64,000 bases of DNA from positions 398,363 to 462,362 of the forward strand of contig NZ_VZQZ01000002.1 of NCBI RefSeq assembly GCF_008802365.1, written 5' to 3'. The notes below the pieces were generated by a model. It had not been told where the DNA came from. It worked only from the letters and a program-made list of their open reading frames with translations, and searched no databases. This document shows, piece after piece, positions 9,224 to 16,652 of the stretch; the first letter of the stretch is position 1; the number at the start of each line of letters is the position of its first letter. A program made the position numbers and the translations under genes. The stretch comes from Oryzomonas japonica (lineage in GTDB: Bacteria > Desulfobacterota > Desulfuromonadia > Geobacterales > Pseudopelobacteraceae).

Positions 9224-10544
9224 GCTGTTCTTCCCCCTGTGCCAACGGCCGTCCGTTGGCAACGTCCATACCGAGTGTGATTTCACGGATAATCCCCATG
9301 CGAATATAAATCGGACGGATCTTCTCCCGGATTTTGGGGAGGTTCCGGGCAAAAATCCCCGCACCGACCAGACAAAAGCCTGCCCCGATCAACAACGTGT
9401 ACCGGACGCCGACGATGTCGGCCATTGCCCCGGCGCCGAGACTCCCGAACGGCGCCATTCCCATGAAGGCCATGGTAAAAAAGCTCATGACCCGTCCCCG
9501 TTTATCCTCTTCAAGGATGGTTTGGAGTATGGTGTTGCACGACGCCACCAGTGTGATGGAGCCAAACCCCGCCATGGCGAGTGCGAAAAGGGAGAGAGGG
9601 AGATAGCTCGACAGGGCGAACAATGCGATGCCCACGGCGAAGAGGATGACGGCCAAAACGATTATCCTGCCGAGCCCCACAACATTCCTGCGGGAAGCGA
9701 GGTACAGCGTGCCGATGAGCGCGCCGCAGCCGGCCGCGGTCATGAGAAAGCCAAAGGTATGGGCGCCGCCATGGAGGACCTCCTTGGCAAAGACCGGGAT
9801 GAGAACGATATAGGGCATCCCCATAAGGCTTACAAAAGCTACAAGCAGCAGAATACTCCGTATCGGGCTAAAGCCGAAGGCATAGCTGAACCCTTCACGG
9901 AGCTCTTGTATGACATGCCGTTGCCGGAGGCGGGGAGGGCGGGGCGCGATTCGCATAGCTGCGAGCGCTATAATGACTGCCAGGTAGCTGACGCCGTTGA
10001 TAATGAAACAGACACCTTCGCCCGCCGACGCAACGAGGATTCCGGCAACGGATGGCCCAATGAGGCGGGCGCCGTTCACCATGGAGGAATTGAGGGCAAT
10101 GACGTTGCCAAGATCCTCCCGATGTTCGACCAACTCCACGACAAAGGATTGGCGTATGGGAATCTCGAATGCCGTGATGGTGCCAAGGAGAAGGCTGAGC
10201 AGAACAATCAGCCAGATCTGGGCGAAACCAGCCAGGACGGCGGTTGCCAAAAAAGCGGCCTGGAACATGGCAAACGTCTGATTGATCATGAGAAGGCGGC
10301 GCCGATCCCAGCGATCGGCCAGCACGCCGGCGACAGGAGCTATGAGGAGGGTGGGGATCTGGCTGGTAAAACCGATAACACCAAGGAGAAGGGCCGAGCC
10401 GGTCAGACGGTAGACGAGCCAGCTCATGGCCACCTGCTGCATCCAGGTGCCAACGAGGGATATCCCTTGGCCGGCAACGAAAAGCTGGTAATTCCTGGAG
10501 CGCAATGCCCTTAGCAGGCCATGTTCACGGGAGTTTACGCCCAC
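9201..10544 (-). CDS. MFS exporter (EntS/MFS_3-like)
   Basis: About 447 residues from a GTG at 10544; a TTG three codons upstream is the alternative. The 12 expected membrane segments fit the hydrophobic pattern. The loop after segment 2 carries GVLADRWDRRRLL, the MFS motif A. The family contains siderophore and drug exporters such as EntS; the substrate here is unknown. It runs head to tail with the exported protein at 8387-9223, overlapping by 23 bases. Confidence 0.87.
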   Translation of the reverse strand: MGVNSREHGLLRALRSRNYQLFVAGQGISLVGTWMQQVAMSWLVYRLTGSALLLGVIGFTSQIPTLLIAPVAGVLADRWDRRRLLMINQTFAMFQAAFLATAVLAGFAQIWLIVLLSLLLGTITAFEIPIRQSFVVELVEHREDLGNVIALNSSMVNGARLIGPSVAGILVASAGEGVCFIINGVSYLAVIIALAAMRIAPRPPRLRQRHVIQELREGFSYAFGFSPIRSILLLVAFVSLMGMPYIVLIPVFAKEVLHGGAHTFGFLMTAAGCGALIGTLYLASRRNVVGLGRIIVLAVILFAVGIALFALSSYLPLSLFALAMAGFGSITLVASCNTILQTILEEDKRGRVMSFFTMAFMGMAPFGSLGAGAMADIVGVRYTLLIGAGFCLVGAGIFARNLPKIREKIRPIYIRMGIIREITLGMDVANGRPLAQGEEQHEREHTR

Positions 10545-10603
10545 GATTAGCAACCCTTAGGGGACATGATAGCCCCACATCCTGTACGTTGGCATCGAAA
10601 GCG

Positions 10604-11320
10604 TTATTTTTTGAATATTTTCTCAATAATATCGACTTGATCGACCACGGCTGCGGCCAGTTTGCCATATTCATCGGGGGTTTTCGCCACTTCAAAGCGC
10701 TTCATGATTTCGGCAAACTTCTTTACTTCCTTTATCCCGCCGCGTGCTGTGACTTGCGGAATCAGCTGTTGCCATGCCAAGTGCAGCTTGGAAACCGTGT
10801 CGGAAAGTTCGAAAACGTTTTCAGTCTCCGCGAGTATCTCCAGCTTGCGGCCGCAAAAGCCAATGACCGCAACGTTTATCGGCGTAGCGGCACTACTGGT
10901 TTCTGCCAACCGTGCGCCGAGCAGCATAATCTTGTTTGCTGATTTCATTGAAACTATTCGGTCTTGTGCGGCAACGGCCCGCTCAAGATCCGATGTGGCG
11001 CCCATAAGATTTTTATAGTAGGGCATATCCTTGTCGTGCATGATTCCAGAGATGGATTGTTCAGCTTTAATAATAGAATTAATTTTTTTATCGAGATGCT
11101 TCCAGTGGTTTGTCTTGGATTTCTCGTAAATATCCCTGGCGTTGCCGATCAAAATTTCAAATTCGTTCACAGAGGCGTTAGGAACTGGCAGATTGGCAGC
11201 AGCGATGGCCCTGAACTGCCCGGCAAAACAGACCGGTACACCAAAAACGAAAGTGGTCAGCAACAAAATTACAACCACTCTGGGAATGCCATAAACTTGA
11301 ACCAACTGTTTTTTATTCAT
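10604..11320 (-). CDS. Exported helical protein of unknown function
   Basis: 238 residues from the ATG at 11320 (MNKKQLVQ). A signal peptide or membrane anchor covers about residues 14-35 and ends near CFAGQ. The remainder is mostly charged helix with no motif I recognise. It is the last host gene before the prophage, 170 bases from the dif-like site. Its lower GC than the MFS gene suggests it too may be accessory. It could be a periplasmic stress or envelope protein; no function is claimed. Confidence 0.65.
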   Translation of the reverse strand: MNKKQLVQVYGIPRVVVILLLTTFVFGVPVCFAGQFRAIAAANLPVPNASVNEFEILIGNARDIYEKSKTNHWKHLDKKINSIIKAEQSISGIMHDKDMPYYKNLMGATSDLERAVAAQDRIVSMKSANKIMLLGARLAETSSAATPINVAVIGFCGRKLEILAETENVFELSDTVSKLHLAWQQLIPQVTARGGIKEVKKFAEIMKRFEVAKTPDEYGKLAAAVVDQVDIIEKIFKK

Positions 11321-11489
11321 ATATCTTTCACGACTATTCTGCCAAGGCAGATAATTTTTGTGGTTGGTGCAACCGTACAACGAAAGGTCACATCAAATAT
11401 TATTACGCTCAATCATCGTATTTTTCAAGGGGGGTTATATTCTGAGCGGCCGGGGTGCGTCGTTGGACGTTACAGTCACCCTTAAGTAA

Positions 11490-11517
11490 ATGTCCCATAA
11501 GTTATATTATGTAAAGT
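11490..11517 (+). other. dif-like site at the left prophage boundary (candidate attL)
   Basis: The 28-base segment splits as an 11-base arm ATGTCCCATAA, a 6-base centre GTTATA and an 11-base arm TTATGTAAAGT. The right arm matches the Xer dif half-site TTATGTTAAAT at 9 of 11 positions; the left arm matches GGTGCGCATAA at 6 of 11, keeping the inner CATAA. The segment lies just before the first phage gene and recurs at the right end. The phage has no integrase gene, so use of host XerC/XerD is inferred. A promoter for the first phage gene could also overlap here. Confidence 0.5.
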
Positions 11518-11620
11518 ACAGCTTATGGAGGCATTTAACGTGAAAACAAGTATTTTGGAATTAAAACTTAGTTCATCACTTCAAGAATACCGTGTAACGT
11601 ATGAAGATGACAGGCCGATC
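11501..11620 (+). repeat. Left copy of the prophage-flanking direct repeat
   Basis: About 120 bases, starting in the dif-like core and running into the first 27 or so codons of the zinc-ribbon gene at 11540. It aligns with 19924-20041 at roughly three-quarters identity by eye, with identical 20-base starts apart from one position. In this copy the reading frame is open. Confidence 0.85.
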
Positions 11621-11929
11621 ATCCATATTTCGCAAGCTCGTTGGTACTGCCTCGGTAGTGGTAATCCCGTAACTTATCCAAATGTCATGGTTTATTGCTA
11701 TACCTGCGGCGGTTACATCAGCGAGGCTGTAGACCTTGGAGATGAGTTCCACCGCTGCCCCTTCTGTGGTCAGGTTTACGACCATGCTCCCGCAAATTAT
11801 TATCGTCCTCCGGCTCCCCCCACACATAAGACCGTTTCACATACCCTTCCATCTGGCCGGGTCGTTCGCCGTCGGGTTCCCCTCGATCAGTCGGATAGTC
11901 AACTCGATTTGTTCGGAGGTGGCCGATGA
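11540..11929 (+). CDS. Phage zinc-ribbon protein 1
   Basis: 129 residues from a GTG at 11540. This start is chosen because TATGGAGG, the ribosome site used by other genes of this phage, ends 8 bases before it; the in-frame ATG at 11525 lies inside that site. Four cysteines form a zinc ribbon (CYTCGG, then CPFCGQ, about residues 53-80). The C-terminal third is proline and arginine rich (YYRPPAPPTHK). The position before the replication gene suggests DNA or nucleoprotein binding, but no named family is recognised. A broken copy of its 5' end lies at 19924-20041. It overlaps the next gene by four bases (ATGA). Confidence 0.8.
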   Translation: MKTSILELKLSSSLQEYRVTYEDDRPIIHISQARWYCLGSGNPVTYPNVMVYCYTCGGYISEAVDLGDEFHRCPFCGQVYDHAPANYYRPPAPPTHKTVSHTLPSGRVVRRRVPLDQSDSQLDLFGGGR

Positions 11930-12063
11930 ACATGATCGAGTGTCCTTGCTGTGGCTCTGTAATTCGTCGCTTCGATTCGGCATGCTTCTATGGTGAAGCT
12001 ACCTGTTTTCCGTGTGCTGCTTGGGCCTCTGGTATTTTTGCGCTTGGGGGGTCTCCACGGTGA
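11926..12063 (+). CDS. Phage zinc-knuckle miniprotein
   Basis: 45 residues, starting with an ATG that overlaps the previous stop (ATGA) and ending in a TGA that overlaps the next GTG start. Cysteines are arranged as CPCC near the start and CFPC near residue 27, consistent with one zinc site. GGAGGTGG lies just upstream within the preceding gene. The tight coupling on both sides is the main evidence that it is translated. Function unknown. Confidence 0.7.
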   Translation: MNMIECPCCGSVIRRFDSACFYGEATCFPCAAWASGIFALGGSPR

Positions 12064-12347
12064 ATATCCTTAATCGTAAACCTTTAAAATTTCGCAGTTC
12101 TGCGACTCGTGATCTTTGTCAGGCTTCCAAGCGCTCCTCTTTGAAATTCAAGTGTGGCAATAAGACTGGCTATTTTGGTGTAAAGCTCCGTACTGATGGC
12201 CGTTTTGATGCTTATATTTCTGTTGACGGTAAAAAAATATACTGTGGTATGTCCTCAACTGCTGCGGGCGCTGCTATCGCTTATGATCGCAAGGCAATTG
12301 AAATATTTGGTGAACTGGCGGTTTTGAATTTTGGAGGTTTTGAATGA
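12060..12347 (+). CDS. AP2-domain DNA-binding protein of the prophage
   Basis: 95 residues from the GTG at 12060. From about residue 36 to the end it matches the AP2/ERF fold: GYFGVKLRTDGRFDAYISV, then a GKKIYCGMSSTAAGAAIAYD helix segment and a closing FGELAVLNF. In bacteria and phages this domain is known mainly from HNH homing endonucleases and integrases; here it is alone, with no nuclease domain. It starts inside the previous stop and overlaps the replication gene by four bases. A role in binding the phage origin or a promoter is inferred. Confidence 0.8.
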   Translation: MNILNRKPLKFRSSATRDLCQASKRSSLKFKCGNKTGYFGVKLRTDGRFDAYISVDGKKIYCGMSSTAAGAAIAYDRKAIEIFGELAVLNFGGFE

Positions 12348-13381
12348 CGAGCCCCCGGTCAAATGACAAGGGGGCGGAAACTATATCCGCTCCCGCTGAA
12401 AACAGGGTCTTGATAGATTTTTTGTCCTGGAGCCTTAAGGTTAATGACCCTATAGATGCCCTTAAGATGTCGGGTTTTGATGTTAATCTGTTTACCCAAT
12501 GCGATATCGGGGGCAACGGCTATAGGAAGTCATATCGCTATGGCAATATAGTCTGTTTCTATGACGGTAACGATGGCATGGGCTGTCACATATCCATGTC
12601 CGGTCAGGGGTGCCGTCAATTCGAGCAGCTTGACGGCTCCGCCCATTGCTGGGAATACCTCCTCCATGATCTGTTTGCCCATGAGGCAAATTTCGCCCGT
12701 ATCGACATTGCTATGGACAACGTCGACGGTCGACTCTCTTTGCCTCGTATTCGTCAGGCCGTCGCAACAAAGTCAGTCCGTAGCCGCTTCAAGCGCTACA
12801 GGAAAAACATGGAAGGTACGCTCTCTCGCAATTCACAGGAGCGTGACTCTGAAACGATCTATTTCGGCTCCCTGAGTTCCCGTATTTGTATAAGGTTTTA
12901 TGATAAGGCGGCAGAACAGGAAAAGAAGAACGATCTTCCTCCCGGCTCTCTCGGTCATTGGGTCCGTTGCGAATTGGTGATACGCAAGGAACGTGCACAA
13001 GAAGCCGTTAAACATATCCTCAACGGCGTCGATGTTCCGAAGCTCGCATGTAGCGCCCTGAACAACTATGTATCCATCGTCAAGGTTACCAGCGAAAATC
13101 TCTCTCAATGCAAAATGCGCCGTTGGTGGGCTGCATGGCTTTCCACCACGGAAAAGCTCAAGCTTACTACCCAAAAGGCTCAAAAATTCGTACTTGACAT
13201 AATGATGCACGTCGAGCGTCAATATTCTGCAAGTTTCGCCATGATTAAGAAGTATTTAGGCTCTGCCCGTTTTGTGGACTTTATGCACGGTCTTATTGAG
13301 GATGGCCGGGATAAACTGGGTAAAAAGCACGACTTGATAATAGCTGCTTCACGTGCTCCGGCATTAGATTTGCCCTTCTAA
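12344..13381 (+). CDS. Replication initiation protein (Rep_trans family)
   Basis: 345 residues. The sequence matches the Rep_trans / phage replication initiation factor family, to which RstA of CTXphi and pT181-type plasmid Rep belong. Signatures include FLSWSLK near the N-terminus, HISMSGQGC, ARIDIAMDN, and ETIYFGSLSSRICIRFYDK, the strand and YDK segment typical of the family. These proteins nick one strand at the origin through a tyrosine and start rolling-circle replication. It is coupled to the AP2 gene by an ATGA overlap. The frame is intact. Confidence 0.93.
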   Translation: MTSPRSNDKGAETISAPAENRVLIDFLSWSLKVNDPIDALKMSGFDVNLFTQCDIGGNGYRKSYRYGNIVCFYDGNDGMGCHISMSGQGCRQFEQLDGSAHCWEYLLHDLFAHEANFARIDIAMDNVDGRLSLPRIRQAVATKSVRSRFKRYRKNMEGTLSRNSQERDSETIYFGSLSSRICIRFYDKAAEQEKKNDLPPGSLGHWVRCELVIRKERAQEAVKHILNGVDVPKLACSALNNYVSIVKVTSENLSQCKMRRWWAAWLSTTEKLKLTTQKAQKFVLDIMMHVERQYSASFAMIKKYLGSARFVDFMHGLIEDGRDKLGKKHDLIIAASRAPALDLPF

Positions 13382-13457
13382 TATGATAAATAGGGCATCC
13401 GTAAAATCTCGTTGTTGAGTTTAAGCCAACACTATTGAGTTACACACTGGAGTCTGT

Positions 13458-13700
13458 ATGCAAAAACTACCGCCGTCTGAATTTCGCTTCGGCAACTATG
13501 GCGCTGATATCCCGTTTGATATCTATATGGACACTGGGAAGCTTATTGAGTGGATGTCCGCACGGGCGGTAGGATACGGTACGGAGTCGGAGTACAGACA
13601 AATTCCCGGACAAGTCGCAGTGATGTTTGAGTTAGAGGATTTTGGTAGGTACTGGTCACATATTCCTGACTATATTTTCAACGAGTTCTTAATGATGTGA
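13458..13700 (+). CDS. Prophage hypothetical protein
   Basis: 80 residues from the ATG at 13458, with TGGAG 7 bases upstream. It is acidic, soluble and aromatic rich, with no cysteines and no membrane segment (PSEFRFGNYGADIPFDIYMD). No family is recognised. It lies between the replication gene and the candidate ssDNA-binding gene, where inoviruses often keep replication accessory genes. A seven-base hairpin (TGAGTAA/TTACTCA) sits over its stop codon. Confidence 0.65.
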   Translation: MQKLPPSEFRFGNYGADIPFDIYMDTGKLIEWMSARAVGYGTESEYRQIPGQVAVMFELEDFGRYWSHIPDYIFNEFLMM

Positions 13701-13852
13701 GTAAGTGGTTTACTCAGCCGTCAACGACTTATTACGGATACCCGATAAATATATATGTTTTATATTAGTTTATCATGTTGAATATATAAGCACCTTCTGT
13801 GGTATACCATTTTACACAAGATACATACTACTTGCGTAAAAAGGGGTACATC

Positions 13853-14116
13853 ATGGGAATGGTAGTTGACAAGGCGCGTATCACTGGTATTTACGGCAGT
13901 TTCACAACCTCAAAAAGTGGCAAGCATTTCCTTGCCATTGTCTCTCCCGGTCCCAAAATCGACAAGGTACGGGTTGAGCAGGTTCCTGCTATTCCTGAAA
14001 ATGTCGTTTTCGGCACTCCTGTCAACGTCGCCATGTTGGAAGCTGAACAGAAATTTCAAGACTTCAACGGCTCGTTCTCGACCGCCAAGGCCGTTCAGGT
14101 TCTTCCGGTTAAGTGA
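13853..14116 (+). CDS. Candidate phage ssDNA-binding protein
   Basis: 87 residues from the ATG at 13853, which follows AAGGGG; the longer frame adds 18 odd residues. It is small, soluble, beta-rich and has repeated strand-like segments (KARITGIYGSFTTSKSGKHF, then KVRVEQVPAIPE), fitting an OB-like fold. Its place straight after the replication module and before the small virion genes is where inoviruses keep the gene V-type ssDNA-binding protein. No sequence signature is decisive, so this is a position-based inference. The stop overlaps the next GTG. Confidence 0.6.
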   Translation: MGMVVDKARITGIYGSFTTSKSGKHFLAIVSPGPKIDKVRVEQVPAIPENVVFGTPVNVAMLEAEQKFQDFNGSFSTAKAVQVLPVK

Positions 14117-14235
14117 CTTTCGACCCGTTTGTCATAACGGGTAATCCCGTGTTTGACGCGTTTTTCAGCCTGACGTTTGTTTTTGTCATGGTTTCTGTAG
14201 GCCCGTCGCTCCTGTTCAAGCTGTTTAAGTGGTGA
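14113..14235 (+). CDS. Small single-span membrane protein 1 (candidate pVII/pIX-like)
   Basis: 40 residues from a GTG overlapping the previous stop by four bases. A hydrophobic stretch covers about residues 15-36 (AFFSLTFVFVMVSVGPSLLF) and the tail ends in KLFKW. Filamentous phages use 30-40 residue single-span proteins of this kind as tip proteins that start assembly. The match is by size, topology and position only. Confidence 0.65.
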   Translation: MTFDPFVITGNPVFDAFFSLTFVFVMVSVGPSLLFKLFKW

Positions 14236-14238
14236 TCT

Positions 14239-14355
14239 ATGTCTTATGACCTTCTAGCGGCCTATTTAACGCCAAATCAGTTTTATTCACTCTCCGGCCT
14301 TGCCGGCATCGTTTGTGCCGCTCTAGTCGGGATAATCTGGTCTAGGGGGCTTTAA
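14239..14355 (+). CDS. Small single-span membrane protein 2 (candidate pVII/pIX-like)
   Basis: 38 residues from the ATG at 14239, three bases after the previous stop. A polar start (MSYDLLAAYLTPNQFYS) leads into one membrane segment (about 19-34, GLAGIVCAALVGIIW) and a short SRGL tail. With the preceding gene it makes a pair like genes VII and IX of Ff phages. Function is inferred from context. Confidence 0.65.
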   Translation: MSYDLLAAYLTPNQFYSLSGLAGIVCAALVGIIWSRGL

Positions 14356-14379
14356 ACTGTAGTTTAAGGGGGTGGTGAA

Positions 14380-14508
14380 ATGTCCATGTACTTTTGCAGT
14401 CATTGTGATGAATTTCTTGATTCCGAATTTGACGATTTAGGCGAAGAGAAGGTTTATGTCCTCTGCGATGATTGTAGAGATATGGGGTTTGGTGAAGACG
14501 ATGATTAG
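14380..14508 (+). CDS. Phage zinc-knuckle miniprotein 2
   Basis: 42 residues from the ATG at 14380, with AAGGGGGTGG upstream. It is very acidic, with two cysteine pairs (CSHC at about residue 6 and CDDC at about 29), giving one zinc site. It overlaps the next gene by eight bases. This is the third small cysteine-pair protein of the phage. Function unknown. Confidence 0.65.
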   Translation: MSMYFCSHCDEFLDSEFDDLGEEKVYVLCDDCRDMGFGEDDD

Positions 14509-14608
14509 CATCGACCTTTCCCTTTATTGGGTTTGCGTAGGCGCTGTTGTGGTAGCACTGGCCAGTGCGTGGGGCTTTCGGCGCGTGAAAGCGCTTCTTT
14601 CACGATAA
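14501..14608 (+). CDS. Signal-less coat-like miniprotein
   Basis: 35 residues, starting inside the end of the preceding gene. The second half (ASAWGFRRVKALLSR) copies the C-terminus of the major coat protein (ASIWGFRKIQGLLGR), and its membrane segment lines up with the coat's (VGAVVVALASAW versus GGAILVVMASIW). Unlike the coat it has no signal peptide. It is therefore probably a coat paralogue that serves as a minor virion or tip protein. The arrangement just before the coat gene supports this. Confidence 0.72.
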   Translation: MISIDLSLYWVCVGAVVVALASAWGFRRVKALLSR

Positions 14609-14648
14609 CTGCTTTTGGGCATACAAAATTACTATGGAGGTTTTTCCC

Positions 14649-14864
14649 ATGTTGAAAAAGCTTGCTGGTCTGTTTCTCGCAATTTGTACTGTCATCGGCA
14701 CCGCTCTTTCGAGCTTTGCCGCCATGTCTGCTGCTGACATCACGGCAACAACCACCGGCATCAGCGATGCTCTGACGCTGTTCTATACCATCGGCGGCGC
14801 GATTCTGGTCGTCATGGCCTCCATCTGGGGCTTCCGCAAGATTCAGGGGCTTCTGGGCCGTTAA
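14649..14864 (+). CDS. Major coat protein (pVIII-like)
   Basis: 71 residues from the ATG at 14649, which follows TATGGAGG. A signal peptide covers about residues 1-24 (ending SSFA), leaving a mature protein of about 47 residues. The mature form has a short acidic/polar start, a 20-residue membrane segment (YTIGGAILVVMASIWGF) and a basic tail (RKIQGLLGR) that would face the packaged DNA. This is the classical pVIII layout. A strong terminator follows, as after gene VIII in Ff phages. Confidence 0.92.
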   Translation: MLKKLAGLFLAICTVIGTALSSFAAMSAADITATTTGISDALTLFYTIGGAILVVMASIWGFRKIQGLLGR

Positions 14865-14884
14865 TCCCTACGGCCGTAATAATT

Positions 14885-14910
14885 GGGGAGGGTTCGCCCT
14901 CCCCTTTTTT
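14885..14910 (+). terminator. Strong terminator after the coat gene
   Basis: Perfect eight-base GC stem GGGGAGGG/CCCTCCCC with a TTCG tetraloop, then six T. It would separate abundant coat transcripts from the low-level adhesin and assembly genes downstream. Confidence 0.96.
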
Positions 14911-14935
14911 GTATCTTTCGTGATCGGTGGACATT

Positions 14936-16297
14936 ATGCGCAAATTTATTATTTCAGTCCTGTTGATCGTTACCCTCGCGACCTCGTCAAATGCTTTTTT
15001 CCCCTTGGCTTTCCCTGCAATTCCTACCGCCCTGTACTACGTTTCAGCTGGTGCTCATGCTGCTCTATTAGCTGGACTGGCTTATTATATGACCGCCGGT
15101 GCTTCAAGCCAAGTTTCTGCCTCTGGCTCTATTTCTCGTCCATCAAATGCTGCTTGGATTGATTTAACTGCTTCACCTCCGGCTTTAAATACTAAGTCAC
15201 TTTCTGCTAATATGAGTTATTCTGATCTTATTGCGCTATCTGCTGACAAATCAAAATATCCTTTGACTAATTCTGCTCTTTATCAGGTTCCTGATTGTTC
15301 ACCTAAGGTTTCATCTAAGGTCGGTGATGTTATTTCAACTCCGTCTGGTTATCATACTGTTACAGGCATCCTCTTTAGTTCTAGTATCTCTAACACTTAC
15401 GCTAATATTACTACTTTTATATCTCCTTATGATGTTGAGGTTACTGGTGCTAAAGATAGTTATGCTAAAGGGCTTGCTTTAGATGTCAGATTTTCCTATG
15501 GTTCTCCTGTTGCTCCCACACCCCCTTCACAGCCTGCTACTCCTGCACAAGTTTCTCAACGTCTTGCTGCTGCCGGTGTTCCCGGCCCGGTTAAATCCGC
15601 TTTACAATCTGAGCTCGATAATATGTTTCGTGACCCTAATTATGTTCCGACCTTTACGGATGATACTACCGGCCTTCCTGATATCCCCCCTGACCCTTCC
15701 CATGTTGCGACACCTGCCCAGGTCGCCACATATAATGCTAACGGTCAAGCTGCTGCATCTGCTCAAGCTGCCGCCAGTTCTTCCGGTGCTGCTGCCAGTT
15801 CCGCTCAAGGTTCCGCTGATAATGCAAAGAATGCTTATATTGCTTCCGGTGGCGACCCTGCTACTGGCGCCGGTGGCGACCCCTCTCTTTATCAAAAGTA
15901 TCTCGATGCTAAGTCTTCTGCTGATAAGGCTGCGGCTGACGCTGCCGCTGCTCAAGCTGCTGCTGATAAGCTCGCTGCTGAACAGACAAAGGATGCTAAC
16001 GTTACAGCTCCTGGGGTTCCCGCTGACAATACTTATAATACCGATGTTACTGCCCCAGATAAGAAGGATATTAAAAGCCTTCTCTCTTCGCTTCTTTCCA
16101 GTTCTCCGCTTGTCTCAATGGTCAAATCTTTCACGATCACAGCCACCGGTGACCCTGTTATCCATATTGGTATGGTTTATGGTCAAGATTTGAGTTTTGA
16201 TTTTAACCGATATACTTCAACGTTTTCGGCACTTGGTGGCATTTTTTTAATTATCTGTCATGGGTTCGCAATTCTCGTCATTTTCAAGGGGTGGTGA
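14936..16297 (+). CDS. pIII-like adsorption / minor coat protein
   Basis: 453 residues from the ATG at 14936, with GGTGGA upstream. A signal peptide ends near SSNA. An N-terminal region rich in Ser/Ala/Tyr follows, then a folded segment with two cysteines, a Pro-rich linker (APTPPSQPATPAQ), a long Ala-rich coiled region (about 275-350) and a C-terminal membrane anchor (about residues 430-450). This is the layout of gene III or CTXphi OrfU-type adhesins, which bind the host pilus and Tol proteins. Codons are overwhelmingly T-ending. The stop lies one base before the next ATG. Confidence 0.82.
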   Translation: MRKFIISVLLIVTLATSSNAFFPLAFPAIPTALYYVSAGAHAALLAGLAYYMTAGASSQVSASGSISRPSNAAWIDLTASPPALNTKSLSANMSYSDLIALSADKSKYPLTNSALYQVPDCSPKVSSKVGDVISTPSGYHTVTGILFSSSISNTYANITTFISPYDVEVTGAKDSYAKGLALDVRFSYGSPVAPTPPSQPATPAQVSQRLAAAGVPGPVKSALQSELDNMFRDPNYVPTFTDDTTGLPDIPPDPSHVATPAQVATYNANGQAAASAQAAASSSGAAASSAQGSADNAKNAYIASGGDPATGAGGDPSLYQKYLDAKSSADKAAADAAAAQAAADKLAAEQTKDANVTAPGVPADNTYNTDVTAPDKKDIKSLLSSLLSSSPLVSMVKSFTITATGDPVIHIGMVYGQDLSFDFNRYTSTFSALGGIFLIICHGFAILVIFKGW

Positions 16298-16298
16298 T

Positions 16299-16640
16299 AT
16301 GCAAGTTCTTCTAACGTTCCTTGGTTCCGTTTTAGGTAAGATTTTTACGGACGGTGTTATCAAGTGGATTGCCGTTAAAACTCTATCTGTTTTCCTGTTT
16401 ACTACTGTTGTTCCTATCATATTAAATAATTTTCTGTATGACATTATAGAAATAGTTCTTAATTTCGCTACATCACAAATCGGTAGTAGTGGTAGTTTAA
16501 ATGGTGCAATGAGTTTCGATGGATTATTAGGATGGTTTGTAACTGTTTTTAGGGTTCCTGAATGTCTCAGCGTGCTTATTTCTGCTCTTGTTCTTCGCGT
16601 TATACTGTCAATGATACCGTTTGTTAGGCTAGCGGGTTAA
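16299..16640 (+). CDS. DUF2523 / pVI-like minor coat protein
   Basis: 113 residues from the ATG at 16299, preceded by GGGGTGGTGA. Three hydrophobic segments are visible (about 3-20, 22-48 and 85-108). Size, topology and place between the adhesin and the Zot-like gene match the DUF2523 proteins of inoviruses, the counterpart of pVI, which terminate assembly with pIII. The next gene starts 12 bases later. Confidence 0.82.
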   Translation: MQVLLTFLGSVLGKIFTDGVIKWIAVKTLSVFLFTTVVPIILNNFLYDIIEIVLNFATSQIGSSGSLNGAMSFDGLLGWFVTVFRVPECLSVLISALVLRVILSMIPFVRLAG

Positions 16641-16652
16641 AAGGGGGATTTT

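Noticed and set aside
12833..13222. Minus-strand frame inside the replication gene
   Set aside because: Shadow of the Rep_trans gene with no ribosome site.
13698..13716. Hairpin TGAGTAA/TTACTCA as a terminator
   Set aside because: The stem is short and no T run follows; it may be a chance structure or an RNA stability element.
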